From: Streptococcus ruminicola
Lineage (GTDB): Bacteria > Bacillota > Bacilli > Lactobacillales > Streptococcaceae
Reading direction: 5' to 3'
Length of the DNA: 64,000 nt
NCBI RefSeq assembly: GCF_011387195.1
Contig: NZ_CP046919.1
Span: 1,178,001-1,242,000, forward strand
Below, piece by piece: positions 11,343 to 24,598 of this stretch (its first letter is position 1; every line of letters begins with the position of its first letter). Made by a program: the position numbers and the translations under genes. A model generated the notes under the pieces. That model did no database searches, was not told the origin of the DNA, and saw nothing but the letters and a program-made list of their open reading frames with translations.

Positions 11343-12998
11343 ATGTCACTAAATGGTAAAACATGGAAACGCGTCGGTCTTGGGGCTGTAGCCTTAGTCT
11401 CAACAGCTGTTTTGGCAGCTTGTGGAGGTAAAAGCTCATCAACTTCTTCAAAAACTGATGAGATCAATTGGTACACTCCGACTGAAATTAGCACTTTGGA
11501 CATTTCGAAAGTTACAGATACTTATTCTTCAATTGCTATCGGTAACTCAGGTAGTAACTTACTTCGTCGTAACGAAGACGGTGAATTAAAACCTGATTTG
11601 GCTGAGAAAGTAGAAGTATCTGAAGATGGTTTAACATATACTGCCACATTACGTGATGGTCTTAAATGGTCTGACGGTAGTGATTTAACGGCAGATGACT
11701 TTGTTTATACATGGCAACGTATTGTTGATCCAGCGACTGCTTCAGAGTATGCTTACCTTGCATCAGATGCGCATGTTTTAAATGCTGCAGAAGTTATCAA
11801 TGGTACTAAGAGCGTTGATGAATTGGGAGTTAAAGCAGACGGTAATAAAGTAATCTTTACATTATCTAGTCCATCTCCACAATTTATGAGTCTTTTGACA
11901 TTTGCTAACTTCGTTCCTCAAAACAAAGCCTTTGTGGAAAAAGCAGGAAGTGACTTCGCTACAACTTCTGAAAAAGCACTTTATTCAGGTCCATACACAG
12001 TTAAAAATTGGAATGGTTCTAATGGTTCATTCACACTTGTGAAAAACAAATACTATTGGGACGCTAAAAACGTTAAATTGAAGAAAGTTAACGTCCAAGC
12101 TGTTAAAAAACCTGATACTGCCGTGCAAATGTATAAAGATGGTGAGCTTGATACAGCAAACATCTCTGGTACAGAAGCAATTTATAAAGCAAATAAAAGC
12201 AACAAAGATGTTGTGGATGCTCCAGAAGCAACATCTGCATACCTCGTTTACAACGAAACAGGTTCTGTTAAAGCTTTAGCTAATACTAAGATTCGTCAAG
12301 CACTTAACCTTGCAACAAATCGTGAAGGTGTTGTTAAAGCAGCTATCGATACTGGTTCAAAAGCAGCAACGGCTCTTGTTCCAACAGGACTTGAAACCTT
12401 AGAAGATGGTACTGATTTATCTAAATACGTATCACAAGATTACACTTATGATGCAAAACAAGCAGCAAAACTTTTCAAAGAAGGTCTTGCTGAAATCGGT
12501 GAAAAATCAGTTAAATTGACAATTACAGCTGATTCTGATACACCAGTTGCCAAAGCGTCAGTAGACTACATCAAACAAACATGGGAAGATGTTCTTCCAG
12601 GATTAAAAGTAGAAGAAAAATTCGTAACATTCAAACAACGATTGCAAGATTCTAAAACACAAAACTTTGATGTTGTTCTATCACTTTGGGGTGGTGACTA
12701 TCCAGAAGGATCTACATTCTATGGATTGTTTACATCTGATTCAGCCTACAACTACGGTAAGTTTAGCGATGCGACATATGATGCAGCCTACCAAAAAGCA
12801 TTGACTACAGATGCTTTGGATCCAGTAGCTGCTGCAGATGATTATAAAGCTGCTGAAAAAGCACTTTATGATAATGCACACTATAACCCACTTTACTTCC
12901 GTAACACAAAAGCACTTCAAAATCCATCAATCAAAGGTCTTGTTCGTAACTCAACTGGTTTGCAAGTTGACTTTACATATGCCTATAAAGACAAATAA
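11343..12998 (+). CDS. oppA: Oligopeptide ABC transporter substrate-binding lipoprotein OppA
   Basis: Extracellular lipoprotein that captures peptides for the OppBCDF permease; in streptococci such proteins also import signalling peptides. The lipobox LAAC places the lipidated cysteine at residue 27, followed by a Ser/Thr linker. The rest is an SBP family 5 domain, and the 551-residue length is typical. A strong SD (AGGAGG) precedes the ATG. dacA lies divergently upstream, as in other streptococci. Substrate range cannot be read from the sequence; a dipeptide-type specificity (DppA) cannot be excluded. Confidence 0.9.
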   Translation: MSLNGKTWKRVGLGAVALVSTAVLAACGGKSSSTSSKTDEINWYTPTEISTLDISKVTDTYSSIAIGNSGSNLLRRNEDGELKPDLAEKVEVSEDGLTYTATLRDGLKWSDGSDLTADDFVYTWQRIVDPATASEYAYLASDAHVLNAAEVINGTKSVDELGVKADGNKVIFTLSSPSPQFMSLLTFANFVPQNKAFVEKAGSDFATTSEKALYSGPYTVKNWNGSNGSFTLVKNKYYWDAKNVKLKKVNVQAVKKPDTAVQMYKDGELDTANISGTEAIYKANKSNKDVVDAPEATSAYLVYNETGSVKALANTKIRQALNLATNREGVVKAAIDTGSKAATALVPTGLETLEDGTDLSKYVSQDYTYDAKQAAKLFKEGLAEIGEKSVKLTITADSDTPVAKASVDYIKQTWEDVLPGLKVEEKFVTFKQRLQDSKTQNFDVVLSLWGGDYPEGSTFYGLFTSDSAYNYGKFSDATYDAAYQKALTTDALDPVAAADDYKAAEKALYDNAHYNPLYFRNTKALQNPSIKGLVRNSTGLQVDFTYAYKDK

Positions 12999-13021
12999 TC
13001 TTTAATAAGTATGAATAATGG

Positions 13022-13053
13022 GCAAGAATTGGTTGCGGCCAATTCTTGCTTTT
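13022..13053 (+). terminator. Intercistronic hairpin 1 (oppA-oppB), probable leaky terminator
   Basis: An 11-bp perfect stem GCAAGAATTGG/CCAATTCTTGC with the 6-nt loop TTGCGG is followed by TTTT. It probably makes oppA mRNA more abundant than oppBCDF mRNA. Confidence 0.75.
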
Positions 13054-13091
13054 GTTGACAGGTAAAACTTTTCCCCTGCCAACAAAAGCAA
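13046..13091 (+). promoter_or_regulatory. Intercistronic hairpin 2 (oppA-oppB), overlapping hairpin 1
   Basis: A 17-nt arm at 13046-13062 pairs with 13075-13091 with a single mismatch. Its 5' arm starts within the last four bases of the 3' arm of hairpin 1 and uses that hairpin's T run, so the two structures compete partly. It ends 18 bp before oppB. Confidence 0.65.
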
Positions 13092-13109
13092 ATAAGAGAA
13101 GGAAATATT

Positions 13110-14024
13110 ATGGTAAAATACATTCTTAAACGTGTTGCTATTCTTCTTGTAACACTCTGGGTAGTTGTTACCCTGTCGTTTTTCCTCATGCAAGTTATGC
13201 CTGGGACACCTTACAATAACCCAAAATTAACTGATGAGATGATTGCTTTAATGAACAAACAATATGGGTTGGATAAACCGGTTTGGCAACAATATCTTAC
13301 ATATCTATGGAATATTCTCCATGGTGATTTTGGTACAAGTTACCAATCAATCAACCAACCAGTCGGTCGTTTGATTTCACAACGCTTGGGTGTTTCAATT
13401 CAACTTGGTGTTCAAGCCCTAATCGTTGGTCTTCTTGCTGGTCTTGCGGTTGGTGCTGCATCAGCACGTAATAAAAATAACTGGATTGATGGTGTACTTA
13501 GTGTTATTTCTACACTTGGTATTTCAGTACCATCATTCATTATCGGTCTTTTCTTATTGGTTACTCTTGGTTTCAAATGGAGCTTGTTCCCACTTGCAGG
13601 ATGGGGCTCATTTGAACAAACAATCATGCCATCTATTGCCTTAGCAATCCCAGTCTTTGCTCAAGTAACACGTTTCTTCCGTGGACAAATGATTGAAACA
13701 TTGAGTTCTGATTACATTCAATTAGCAACTGCTAAAGGTTTGAATAAACGTCAAGTGACACGTAAACACGCGTACCGTAACTCAATGATTCCAGTTTTGA
13801 CTTTGGTTGGTCCTATGGCAGCAAACTTGCTAACAGGTTCAGCTTTGATTGAACAAATTTTCTCAATTCCAGGAATTGGTCAACAATTTGTAACATCAAT
13901 CCCAGCTAAAGACTATCCAGTAATTATGGGAACAACAATCGTTTATGCAATGATGTTGATGGTTGCTATCTTGGTAACAGATATTGCAACAAGTATTGTT
14001 GATCCACGTGTACGCTTGCAATAA
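13110..14024 (+). CDS. oppB: Oligopeptide ABC transporter permease OppB
   Basis: Membrane permease of the peptide importer. It has six hydrophobic helices, starting at residues 9-28. The EAA-type loop is conserved near ATAKGLNKRQV (about residue 207), the contact site for the ATPases. The length is 304 residues. The SD GAAGGA lies just before the ATG. It is separated from oppA by the double hairpin region and from oppC by 11 bp. Confidence 0.94.
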   Translation: MVKYILKRVAILLVTLWVVVTLSFFLMQVMPGTPYNNPKLTDEMIALMNKQYGLDKPVWQQYLTYLWNILHGDFGTSYQSINQPVGRLISQRLGVSIQLGVQALIVGLLAGLAVGAASARNKNNWIDGVLSVISTLGISVPSFIIGLFLLVTLGFKWSLFPLAGWGSFEQTIMPSIALAIPVFAQVTRFFRGQMIETLSSDYIQLATAKGLNKRQVTRKHAYRNSMIPVLTLVGPMAANLLTGSALIEQIFSIPGIGQQFVTSIPAKDYPVIMGTTIVYAMMLMVAILVTDIATSIVDPRVRLQ

Positions 14025-14035
14025 GGAGACTATTC

Positions 14036-15067
14036 ATGGCAGAAAAAACAAGAGAATTTAAGCTTGTTGGTGTTGGTTCAGCCAGCTCACAAGAAAAAAT
14101 TGAAAAGCCTGCTCTTTCTTTTATGCAAGATGCATGGCGCCGTTTGAAGAAAAATAAATTAGCTGTTATTTCAATGTGGTTCTTGGGAATTTTACTCGTA
14201 TTCTCAATGATTTCAGTAGTTTTGGTACCACGTGATGACGCTAATGCTTTCAATACAAAAGAAGTTACAACTTACCGTAACCTTCCACCAAAACTTAGTG
14301 ACAACCTTCCATTCTGGAACGGTAAAATTACTTATTCTGGTAATACTGAAGCTAACGATGCTTATGCAGACCAAGGTGTTCCAGAAGGTAAAAAATTTAT
14401 CCTTGGTACTGATAACCTAGGTCGTAGTGTTGCCAAACGTATCATCGTAGGTGTGCGTATCTCACTTCTTATTGCTATCGTTGCAACATTGATTGACCTT
14501 TTGATTGGGGTAACTTATGGTTTGATTTCAGGTTATGTTGGCGGACGTGTCGACATGGTTATGCAACGTATTATCGAAGTTATTTCATCAATTCCTAACT
14601 TGGTTATCGTTACAATGCTTGGTCTTTTGCTTGGTAATGGTGTTACATCAATCATTATTTCAATTGCTATCGTTGGATGGACATCAATGGCTCGTCAAGT
14701 ACGTAACTTAACACTTTCTTACCGCGAACAAGAGTTTGTTCTTGCTGCTCGTTCATTGGGTGAAAGTGCTCCTAAAATCGCATTTAAACACATCCTTCCA
14801 AATATTTCAGGGATTATTATTGTTCAAATTATGATGACAGTTCCAAGTGCCATCATGTATGAAGCTGTGCTTTCAGCTATTAACCTTGGGGTAAAACCAC
14901 CAACAGCGTCACTTGGTTCATTGATTACTGATGCTCAAGAATACTTACAATACTACCCTTATCAAGTAACTCTACCAGCCCTTGCTTTGGTATTAATCTC
15001 ACTTGCTTTCATCTTGTTAGGTGACGGTCTTCGTGATGCATTTGATCCAAAATCTGGTGATCGTTAG
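14036..15067 (+). CDS. oppC: Oligopeptide ABC transporter permease OppC
   Basis: Second permease subunit. It has an N-terminal OppC-type helix (about residues 45-65), a long extracytoplasmic insertion, the FILGTDNLGRSV motif typical of OppC/DppC, and a C-terminal five-helix binding-protein-dependent transport domain. The EAA loop is AARSLGESAPKIAFKHILPN near residue 237. The length is 343 residues. AAGGAG precedes the ATG by a suitable distance. It pairs with OppB to form the channel. Confidence 0.94.
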   Translation: MAEKTREFKLVGVGSASSQEKIEKPALSFMQDAWRRLKKNKLAVISMWFLGILLVFSMISVVLVPRDDANAFNTKEVTTYRNLPPKLSDNLPFWNGKITYSGNTEANDAYADQGVPEGKKFILGTDNLGRSVAKRIIVGVRISLLIAIVATLIDLLIGVTYGLISGYVGGRVDMVMQRIIEVISSIPNLVIVTMLGLLLGNGVTSIIISIAIVGWTSMARQVRNLTLSYREQEFVLAARSLGESAPKIAFKHILPNISGIIIVQIMMTVPSAIMYEAVLSAINLGVKPPTASLGSLITDAQEYLQYYPYQVTLPALALVLISLAFILLGDGLRDAFDPKSGDR

Positions 15068-15078
15068 GAGGAAAAAAT

Positions 15079-16125
15079 ATGAGTGAAGAAACAATTTTAC
15101 AAGTTAAAAACCTCCATGTAGATTTCCAAACCTACGCTGGAGAAATTAAAGCCATTCGCGACGTCAACTTTGACTTGAAGAAAGGCGAAACACTTGCTAT
15201 CGTAGGTGAATCTGGATCAGGTAAATCTGTAACAACTAAAACATTAATGGGGTTATCTGCCTCAAATGCTACTATTACAGGTGATATCGATTTTAAAGGT
15301 AAAAAACTTACTGAATTAAAAGAAGACGAATGGATCAAAGTTCGTGGAAATGAAATCGCAATGATCTTCCAAGATCCAATGACAAGTCTAGACCCAACAA
15401 TGAAAATTGGTCAACAAATTGCTGAACCAATCATGATCCACGAAAAAGTTTCAAAACAAGAAGCTTGGAATCGTGCGCTAGATTTAATGAAAAATGTTGG
15501 TATTCCAAATGCGGAAGAACATATCAACGATTACCCACACCAATGGTCTGGTGGTATGCGTCAACGTGCTGTTATTGCAATCGCACTTGCTGCTAACCCA
15601 GATGTCTTAATTGCTGACGAACCAACAACTGCCTTGGATGTTACTATTCAAGCTCAAATTCTTAACTTGATGAAAAAAATTCAAAAAGAACGTGGTTCAT
15701 CAATCATCTTTATCACCCACGACCTTGGTGTCGTTGCTGGTATGGCTGACCGTGTTGCAGTTATGTATGCTGGTAAAGTTATTGAATATGGAACAGTTGA
15801 CGAAGTCTTCTACAATCCGCAACACCCATATACTTGGGGCTTGTTGAACTCAATGCCAACAACTGACACAGAAGCTGGTAGCTTACAATCAATCCCAGGT
15901 ACACCACCAGATCTTCTTAACCCACCAAAAGGTGATGCTTTTGCACCACGTAACGAATTCGCTTTGGATATCGATTACGAAGAAGAACCACCAATGTTTA
16001 AAGTTAGTGATACTCACTTTGCTGCAACTTGGTTGCTGGATGAGCGTGCACCTAAAGTAACACCACCATTACCAATTCAAAAACGTTGGGCAAAATGGAA
16101 AGAACTTGAAGGGAGAAAAGCTTAA
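15079..16125 (+). CDS. oppD: Oligopeptide ABC transporter ATP-binding protein OppD
   Basis: Cytoplasmic ATPase of the peptide importer. Walker A GESGSGKSV is near residues 43-51, the signature WSGGMRQRAVIA near 155, and Walker B VLIADEPTTALD near 177. The C-terminal oligopeptide-transporter extension carries the NPPKGDAFAPRNEF region; this region in many OppD proteins holds cysteines for an Fe-S site, and here I see none. The length is 348 residues. It is preceded by TAGGAGG. The stop overlaps the oppF start (TAATG). Confidence 0.94.
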   Translation: MSEETILQVKNLHVDFQTYAGEIKAIRDVNFDLKKGETLAIVGESGSGKSVTTKTLMGLSASNATITGDIDFKGKKLTELKEDEWIKVRGNEIAMIFQDPMTSLDPTMKIGQQIAEPIMIHEKVSKQEAWNRALDLMKNVGIPNAEEHINDYPHQWSGGMRQRAVIAIALAANPDVLIADEPTTALDVTIQAQILNLMKKIQKERGSSIIFITHDLGVVAGMADRVAVMYAGKVIEYGTVDEVFYNPQHPYTWGLLNSMPTTDTEAGSLQSIPGTPPDLLNPPKGDAFAPRNEFALDIDYEEEPPMFKVSDTHFAATWLLDERAPKVTPPLPIQKRWAKWKELEGRKA

Positions 16126-17057
16126 TGACTGAAAATAGAAAAAAGCTTGTTGAACTTAAAAATGTCTCTTTGACTTTCAACGAAGGCAAAAAGAATGAAG
16201 TAAAAGCCATCAACAACGTCAGCTTCGATATCTATGAAGGTGAAGTCTTTGGTTTAGTTGGTGAATCAGGTTCTGGTAAAACAACTGTTGGACGTGCTAT
16301 CTTAAAACTTTACGATATTAGTGATGGTGAAATCGACTTTAATGGAGAAACAGTTTCTAACCTTAAAGGTAAAGAATTGCATGAATTCCGTAAAAATGTG
16401 CAAATGATTTTCCAAGACCCACAAGCAAGTCTTAATGGACGTATGAAAATCCGTGACATCGTTGCCGAAGGTCTTGATATTCACAAACTTGTTAATAGTA
16501 AAGAAGAGCGTGATGAAAAAGTTCAAGAATTACTTTCTCTAGTAGGTTTGAACAAAGATCACATGACTCGTTACCCACACGAATTCTCTGGTGGTCAACG
16601 TCAACGTATTGGTATTGCACGTGCTCTTGCTGTACAACCAAAATTCATTATTGCTGATGAACCAATTTCTGCGCTTGACGTGTCTATTCAAGCTCAAGTT
16701 GTTAACTTGATGCAAAAACTTCAACGCGAAAAAGGCTTGACTTATCTCTTCATCGCTCACGATTTGTCAATGGTCAAATACATTTCAGATCGTATTGGTG
16801 TAATGCACTGGGGTAAAATGCTTGAAATTGGAACATCTGAAGATGTTTACAATAACCCAATTCACCCATACACTAAGAGTTTATTGTCTGCAATTCCAGA
16901 ACCAGATCCAGAATCTGAACGTGAACGCGTGCATCAAGTTTATGATCCAAGTGCAGAACTTGATGGTCAAGAACGTGAAATGCGTGAAATTACACCAGGT
17001 CACTTTGTACTTTCTACTGAAGCTGAAGCTGAAGAATATAAAAAAGCATTATCATAA
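16125..17057 (+). CDS. oppF: Oligopeptide ABC transporter ATP-binding protein OppF
   Basis: Second ATPase, which forms a heterodimer with OppD. Walker A GESGSGKTT is near residues 46-54, the signature FSGGQRQRIGIARAL near 152, and Walker B FIIADEPISALD near 174. The length of 310 residues is normal. It overlaps oppD by one base, so translation should be coupled. It is the last gene of the operon and is followed by a clear terminator before the rRNA promoters. Confidence 0.94.
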   Translation: MTENRKKLVELKNVSLTFNEGKKNEVKAINNVSFDIYEGEVFGLVGESGSGKTTVGRAILKLYDISDGEIDFNGETVSNLKGKELHEFRKNVQMIFQDPQASLNGRMKIRDIVAEGLDIHKLVNSKEERDEKVQELLSLVGLNKDHMTRYPHEFSGGQRQRIGIARALAVQPKFIIADEPISALDVSIQAQVVNLMQKLQREKGLTYLFIAHDLSMVKYISDRIGVMHWGKMLEIGTSEDVYNNPIHPYTKSLLSAIPEPDPESERERVHQVYDPSAELDGQEREMREITPGHFVLSTEAEAEEYKKALS

Positions 17058-17063
17058 TTATAA

Positions 17064-17087
17064 AGAGGGCAAAGAGCCCTCTTTTTT
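17064..17087 (+). terminator. Terminator of the opp operon
   Basis: The stem AGAGGGC/GCCCTCT with a 5-nt loop is followed by a run of T. Confidence 0.88.
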
Positions 17088-17235
17088 GCGTTTAAAGGTT
17101 CCTAAAAGTCAATTTAGTTGCATTATAAGAGAAGAAGTATTAGAATGTACACGAAGTCAATTACTGCTGAATTGAGCGATTTCAGAGGGTTCTGATGGCA
17201 AATTGAAAAAAACTGAAAAAAGTTTCATAAAAGCG

Positions 17236-17264
17236 TTGACACGTTGTAGTAAATTTAGTATACT
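17236..17264 (+). promoter_or_regulatory. rRNA promoter P1
   Basis: TTGACA at 17236-17241 and TATACT at 17259-17264 with a 17-bp spacer. The stretch from 17090 to this point holds no gene. Confidence 0.85.
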
Positions 17265-17336
17265 AATATAGCTGTTGTTCGAGAGGACGACGGAAACAAG
17301 TTTGAAACAAACTTGAAAATTTCTTGAAAAAAGGTA

Positions 17337-17365
17337 TTGACAACGAGTTTCAAATTTGATAGAAT
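17337..17365 (+). promoter_or_regulatory. rRNA promoter P2
   Basis: TTGACA at 17337-17342 and TAGAAT at 17360-17365 with a 17-bp spacer. It lies 101 bp after P1, the usual tandem rRNA promoter layout. Confidence 0.85.
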
Positions 17366-17393
17366 ATAGAAGTTGTCTCTGATGAGACAAAGA

Positions 17394-17413
17394 CCTTTGA
17401 AAACTGAACAATA
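17394..17413 (+). promoter_or_regulatory. rRNA leader boxA-like antitermination element
   Basis: CCTTTGAAAACTGAACAA lies between P2 and 16S. This sequence type is conserved in Firmicute rRNA leaders as a boxA-like Nus-factor site. The assignment rests on position and similarity. Confidence 0.5.
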
Positions 17414-17491
17414 CGAACCAAACGTGCGGGTTACGGAAGTAACCTGTCAAAAACGATAAATCTGTCAGTGACAGAATGAGAACAAGATTAA

Positions 17492-19042
<1,551 letters not shown>

Positions 19043-19090
19043 ATAAACGGAAGCACGTTTGGAGTATTGTTTAGTTTTGAGAGGTCTTGT

Positions 19091-19163
19091 GGGGCCTTAG
19101 CTCAGCTGGGAGAGCGCCTGCTTTGCACGCAGGAGGTCAGCGGTTCGATCCCGCTAGGCTCCA
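19091..19163 (+). tRNA. tRNA-Ala (UGC)
   Basis: A 73-nt cloverleaf with acceptor arms GGGGCCT/AGGCTCC, anticodon loop CTTTGCACG (anticodon TGC) and T loop TTCGATC. It lies in the 16S-23S spacer, as usual in streptococci. The 3' CCA is not encoded. Confidence 0.97.
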
Positions 19164-19310
19164 TTGAATCGAAAGATTCAAAAGATTGTCCATTGAAAAT
19201 TGAATATCTATATCAAATTCCACGATTCAAGAAATTGAATTGTAGATAGTAACAAGAAATAAACCGAAACGCTGTGATTTAATGAGTTTAAGGTCAACAG
19301 ACCAAAATAA

Positions 19311-22212
<2,902 letters not shown>

Positions 22213-22295
22213 AAGAAACGAGTCAATATTGACAGCGAGTCGGTTTCTTGTTAGAATATATAGGTATTCAATTTTGATTGGATAATCAATCATAG

Positions 22296-22411
22296 TTAAG
22301 TGACGATAGCCTAGGAGATACACCTGTTCCCATGCCGAACACAGAAGTTAAGCCCTAGCACGCCTGATGTAGTTGGGGGTTGCCCCCTGTTAGATATGGT
22401 AGTCGCTTAGC
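22296..22411 (+). rRNA. rrf: 5S ribosomal RNA
   Basis: About 116 nt. The conserved core CCCATGCCGAACACAGAAG is visible, and the terminal arms TTAAGTGACGA and GTCGCTTAG pair. Confidence 0.95.
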
Positions 22412-22416
22412 ATTTA

Positions 22417-22490
22417 TCCGCCATAGCTCAGTTGGTAGTAGCGCATGACTGTTAATCATGATGTCGTAGGTTCGAGTCCTACTGGCGGAG
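22417..22490 (+). tRNA. tRNA-Asn (GUU)
   Basis: A 74-nt cloverleaf with acceptor arms TCCGCCA/TGGCGGA, anticodon loop CTGTTAATC (anticodon GTT) and T loop TTCGAGT. It is the last gene of the rRNA operon. Confidence 0.96.
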
Positions 22491-22511
22491 TTTAAAAGCG
22501 GTAGACGGAGA

Positions 22512-22537
22512 GCAACTCAGATGAGTTGCCTTTTTTT
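22512..22537 (+). terminator. rRNA operon terminator
   Basis: The stem GCAACTC/GAGTTGC with an AGAT loop is followed by seven T. Confidence 0.88.
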
Positions 22538-22545
22538 GTGCATCA

Positions 22546-22592
22546 ATTTGGACATTTTTGTCATGTTCCTTTTTCCTAATCCTTTTTATAAT
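22546..22592 (+). promoter_or_regulatory. ComR-type box and -10 of comX
   Basis: GACATTTTTGTCATGTT at 22551-22567 fits the core and right arm of the ComR-box consensus (GACA-N4-TGTC-N-TGTT); the left outer arm is only partial. A pyrimidine-rich tract and TATAAT at 22587-22592 follow, with no -35, as in known ComRS-activated promoters. ComR bound to the XIP/ComS pheromone would turn on comX here. Confidence 0.75.
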
Positions 22593-22634
22593 AAGAGTAC
22601 CTTAACATAAAAAAGGACAAAGGAGATAGAAACA

Positions 22635-23111
22635 GTGGATTTTGAACGTTATTTTCAAACCGTTAAACCAATTATTTTAAAATTACGCCGTCATTATTTT
22701 GTCAAACTTTGGGATTATGAAGATTGGATTCAAGAAGGTCGAATTGTTTTCTTTCAACTCTTAGAGGAACATCCAGACCTCTTAATTAATGAAGGCAAAC
22801 GCTATAGCTACTTTAAAACAAAATTTTCTAACCATGTTAAAGATATTATCCGCCATCAGGAATCCTTTAAGAGGAAATTTAATCGTATGCCTTATGAAGA
22901 AATTGGTGATATTAGTCACTGTGTGCCCCAGGTATCTTTCTTTGAAGTCGCAGATTACGTGGCTTATCAGGATAGCTTAGCACGTTTACGAAGAACATTG
23001 GGAAGAGAAGACCGACTAAAGTTGGAAAAAGTGATTCGTGGGGAACGTTTTGAAGGGAAGAAAGCCTTTTTAAAAAGCATTGAACCGTATTTCTCAGATT
23101 TTAGACCATAA
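22635..23111 (+). CDS. comX: Competence sigma factor ComX (SigX)
   Basis: Alternative sigma factor that directs RNA polymerase to late competence genes for DNA uptake and recombination. The 158-residue protein follows the pattern of streptococcal ComX: an N-terminal KPI-LRRHYFVKLWDYEDWIQEG block, then YFKTKFSNHVKDIIRHQES and RFNRMPYEEIG (region 2/3-like). The start is a GTG with AGGAG about 10 nt upstream. It lies directly after an rRNA operon, as comX copies do in other streptococci, and behind a ComR-type box. MecA, encoded near the left end of the window, belongs to the machinery that degrades ComX. Confidence 0.9.
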   Translation: MDFERYFQTVKPIILKLRRHYFVKLWDYEDWIQEGRIVFFQLLEEHPDLLINEGKRYSYFKTKFSNHVKDIIRHQESFKRKFNRMPYEEIGDISHCVPQVSFFEVADYVAYQDSLARLRRTLGREDRLKLEKVIRGERFEGKKAFLKSIEPYFSDFRP

Positions 23112-23143
23112 AAGAAAAGACCAGAGGATTCTGGCCTTTTTAC

Positions 23144-24502
23144 TTACTCTTCTGCCCGGAAGAAGGCTTTGTAAAGTGCTCGAACGGCTTGTTTTTCGTG
23201 TTCTGTTTGTGTAACGAACATGACAGATACTTCGCTTGATCCTTGAGAAATCATTTCCAAGTTAATGTGCTTATCTGAGAGAGCTTTGGTTGCTGTTGCT
23301 GTGACACCAATATGATTTTTCATATCTTCACCTACAATCATGATGATTGAAAGATTGTGTTCAATATCGACTTCATCTACGCCAAGTTCACGAGTTAAGT
23401 ATGAAGTGATTTCTTGTTCTTTGATTGGTGTAAGTTCACGTTCGCGAACGATGACTGACATGTCATCGATACCTGTTGGGATGTGTTCCCAACGGATATT
23501 TAGGTCTTCAAGAATTTGAAGGACTTTGCGACCAAATCCGACTTCGCGGTTCATGAGGTATTTAGACAAGTTGATACTTGCAAATTCGTCATCAGCTGCG
23601 ATACCAATAACAGGTACAGTTGGTCCACTGTGTTTTAGTGTGATTCGAGTTCCTGGGTGTTCAGGGTTGTTGGTATTTTTGATAACGAGAGGAATTTTGC
23701 CGCGGTAAGCAGGAATAAGTGCTTCGTCGTGGAGCACTGAAAATCCAGCATAAGCAAGTTCACGCATTTCACGGTATGTTAATTCTTGGATTGTGTGAGG
23801 TTTGTGAACCACTCCTGGGTGAGCTGCAAAGATACCATCGACATCAGTAAAGTTTTCGTACAAGTCTGCTTTAACACCTGCTGCAACGATAGAACCTGAA
23901 ATATCTGAACCACCACGTGAGAATGTACAGATTTGACCATCAACTGTTACACCAAAGAAACCTGGGATAACAAGGATTTCCTCTGAATCACGTAATTCTT
24001 CGAGTTTATCGTAGCTTGATGGAAGAATACGAGCATTTCCTGGTTCACTTGAAACAATGATACCTGCTTCTTTAGGGTGAACATAGCGTGCATTGAGGCC
24101 GTTTTTACGGAAAAATTCTGCTACAAATTTTGCGTTGTTATCTTCACCAGCTGCAAGAAATGTGTCATATAGGAATTCGTTACATTCAATAGGAAGTGTC
24201 GCAAGATTTGTAATCGCACCTGCAATTTTGCTCATAATTGATGAACTGAGTCCAAGCTCATCTGCAATGGCTTGGTAACGGTTAATAATCCATTCTTGTG
24301 CAGCAGTGACATCATCACCTGAGGTGTAGTTCTTGTAATACTTAATAAGAGCATCGGTTACCTTAGTATCTTCTGAGTTACGTTTTCCGGGTGCTGATAC
24401 AACAACAAAACGTCGTTCGTTATCAGATTTCACAATATTCAAAACTTTTTTTAGTTGTTCAGCCGAAGCCAGTGAACTACCACCAAATTTGATTACTTTC
24501 AT
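23144..24502 (-). CDS. Aspartokinase
   Basis: Phosphorylates L-aspartate, the first step towards Lys, Met, Thr and diaminopimelate. The N-terminal kinase domain starts with KFGGSSLA (residues 5-12) and includes the FSRGGSDISG motif near residue 206. The C-terminal half carries tandem ACT domains for feedback control (GIAADDEFASINL onwards and HNLSIIMIVGEDM). The length is 452 residues from the ATG at 24502, which has GGAGAAGG at correct spacing; an upstream in-frame start at 24535 lacks an SD. Which amino acid inhibits it is not visible. Confidence 0.92.
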   Translation of the reverse strand: MKVIKFGGSSLASAEQLKKVLNIVKSDNERRFVVVSAPGKRNSEDTKVTDALIKYYKNYTSGDDVTAAQEWIINRYQAIADELGLSSSIMSKIAGAITNLATLPIECNEFLYDTFLAAGEDNNAKFVAEFFRKNGLNARYVHPKEAGIIVSSEPGNARILPSSYDKLEELRDSEEILVIPGFFGVTVDGQICTFSRGGSDISGSIVAAGVKADLYENFTDVDGIFAAHPGVVHKPHTIQELTYREMRELAYAGFSVLHDEALIPAYRGKIPLVIKNTNNPEHPGTRITLKHSGPTVPVIGIAADDEFASINLSKYLMNREVGFGRKVLQILEDLNIRWEHIPTGIDDMSVIVRERELTPIKEQEITSYLTRELGVDEVDIEHNLSIIMIVGEDMKNHIGVTATATKALSDKHINLEMISQGSSEVSVMFVTQTEHEKQAVRALYKAFFRAEE

Positions 24503-24586
24503 GACCTTCTCCACTTTTCTAAAATTTGTATACAATTATAGCAAAATTCTGAAAATTTGTCAGTAGTTTTTCAAATAAAAAGATAG

Positions 24587-24592
24587 TATAAT
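24587..24592 (+). promoter_or_regulatory. -10 element abutting the HAD gene start
   Basis: TATAAT ends 6 bp before the ATG at 24599, so transcription would start at or next to the start codon. No good -35 is visible. Confidence 0.45.
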
Positions 24593-24598
24593 AGAGGA

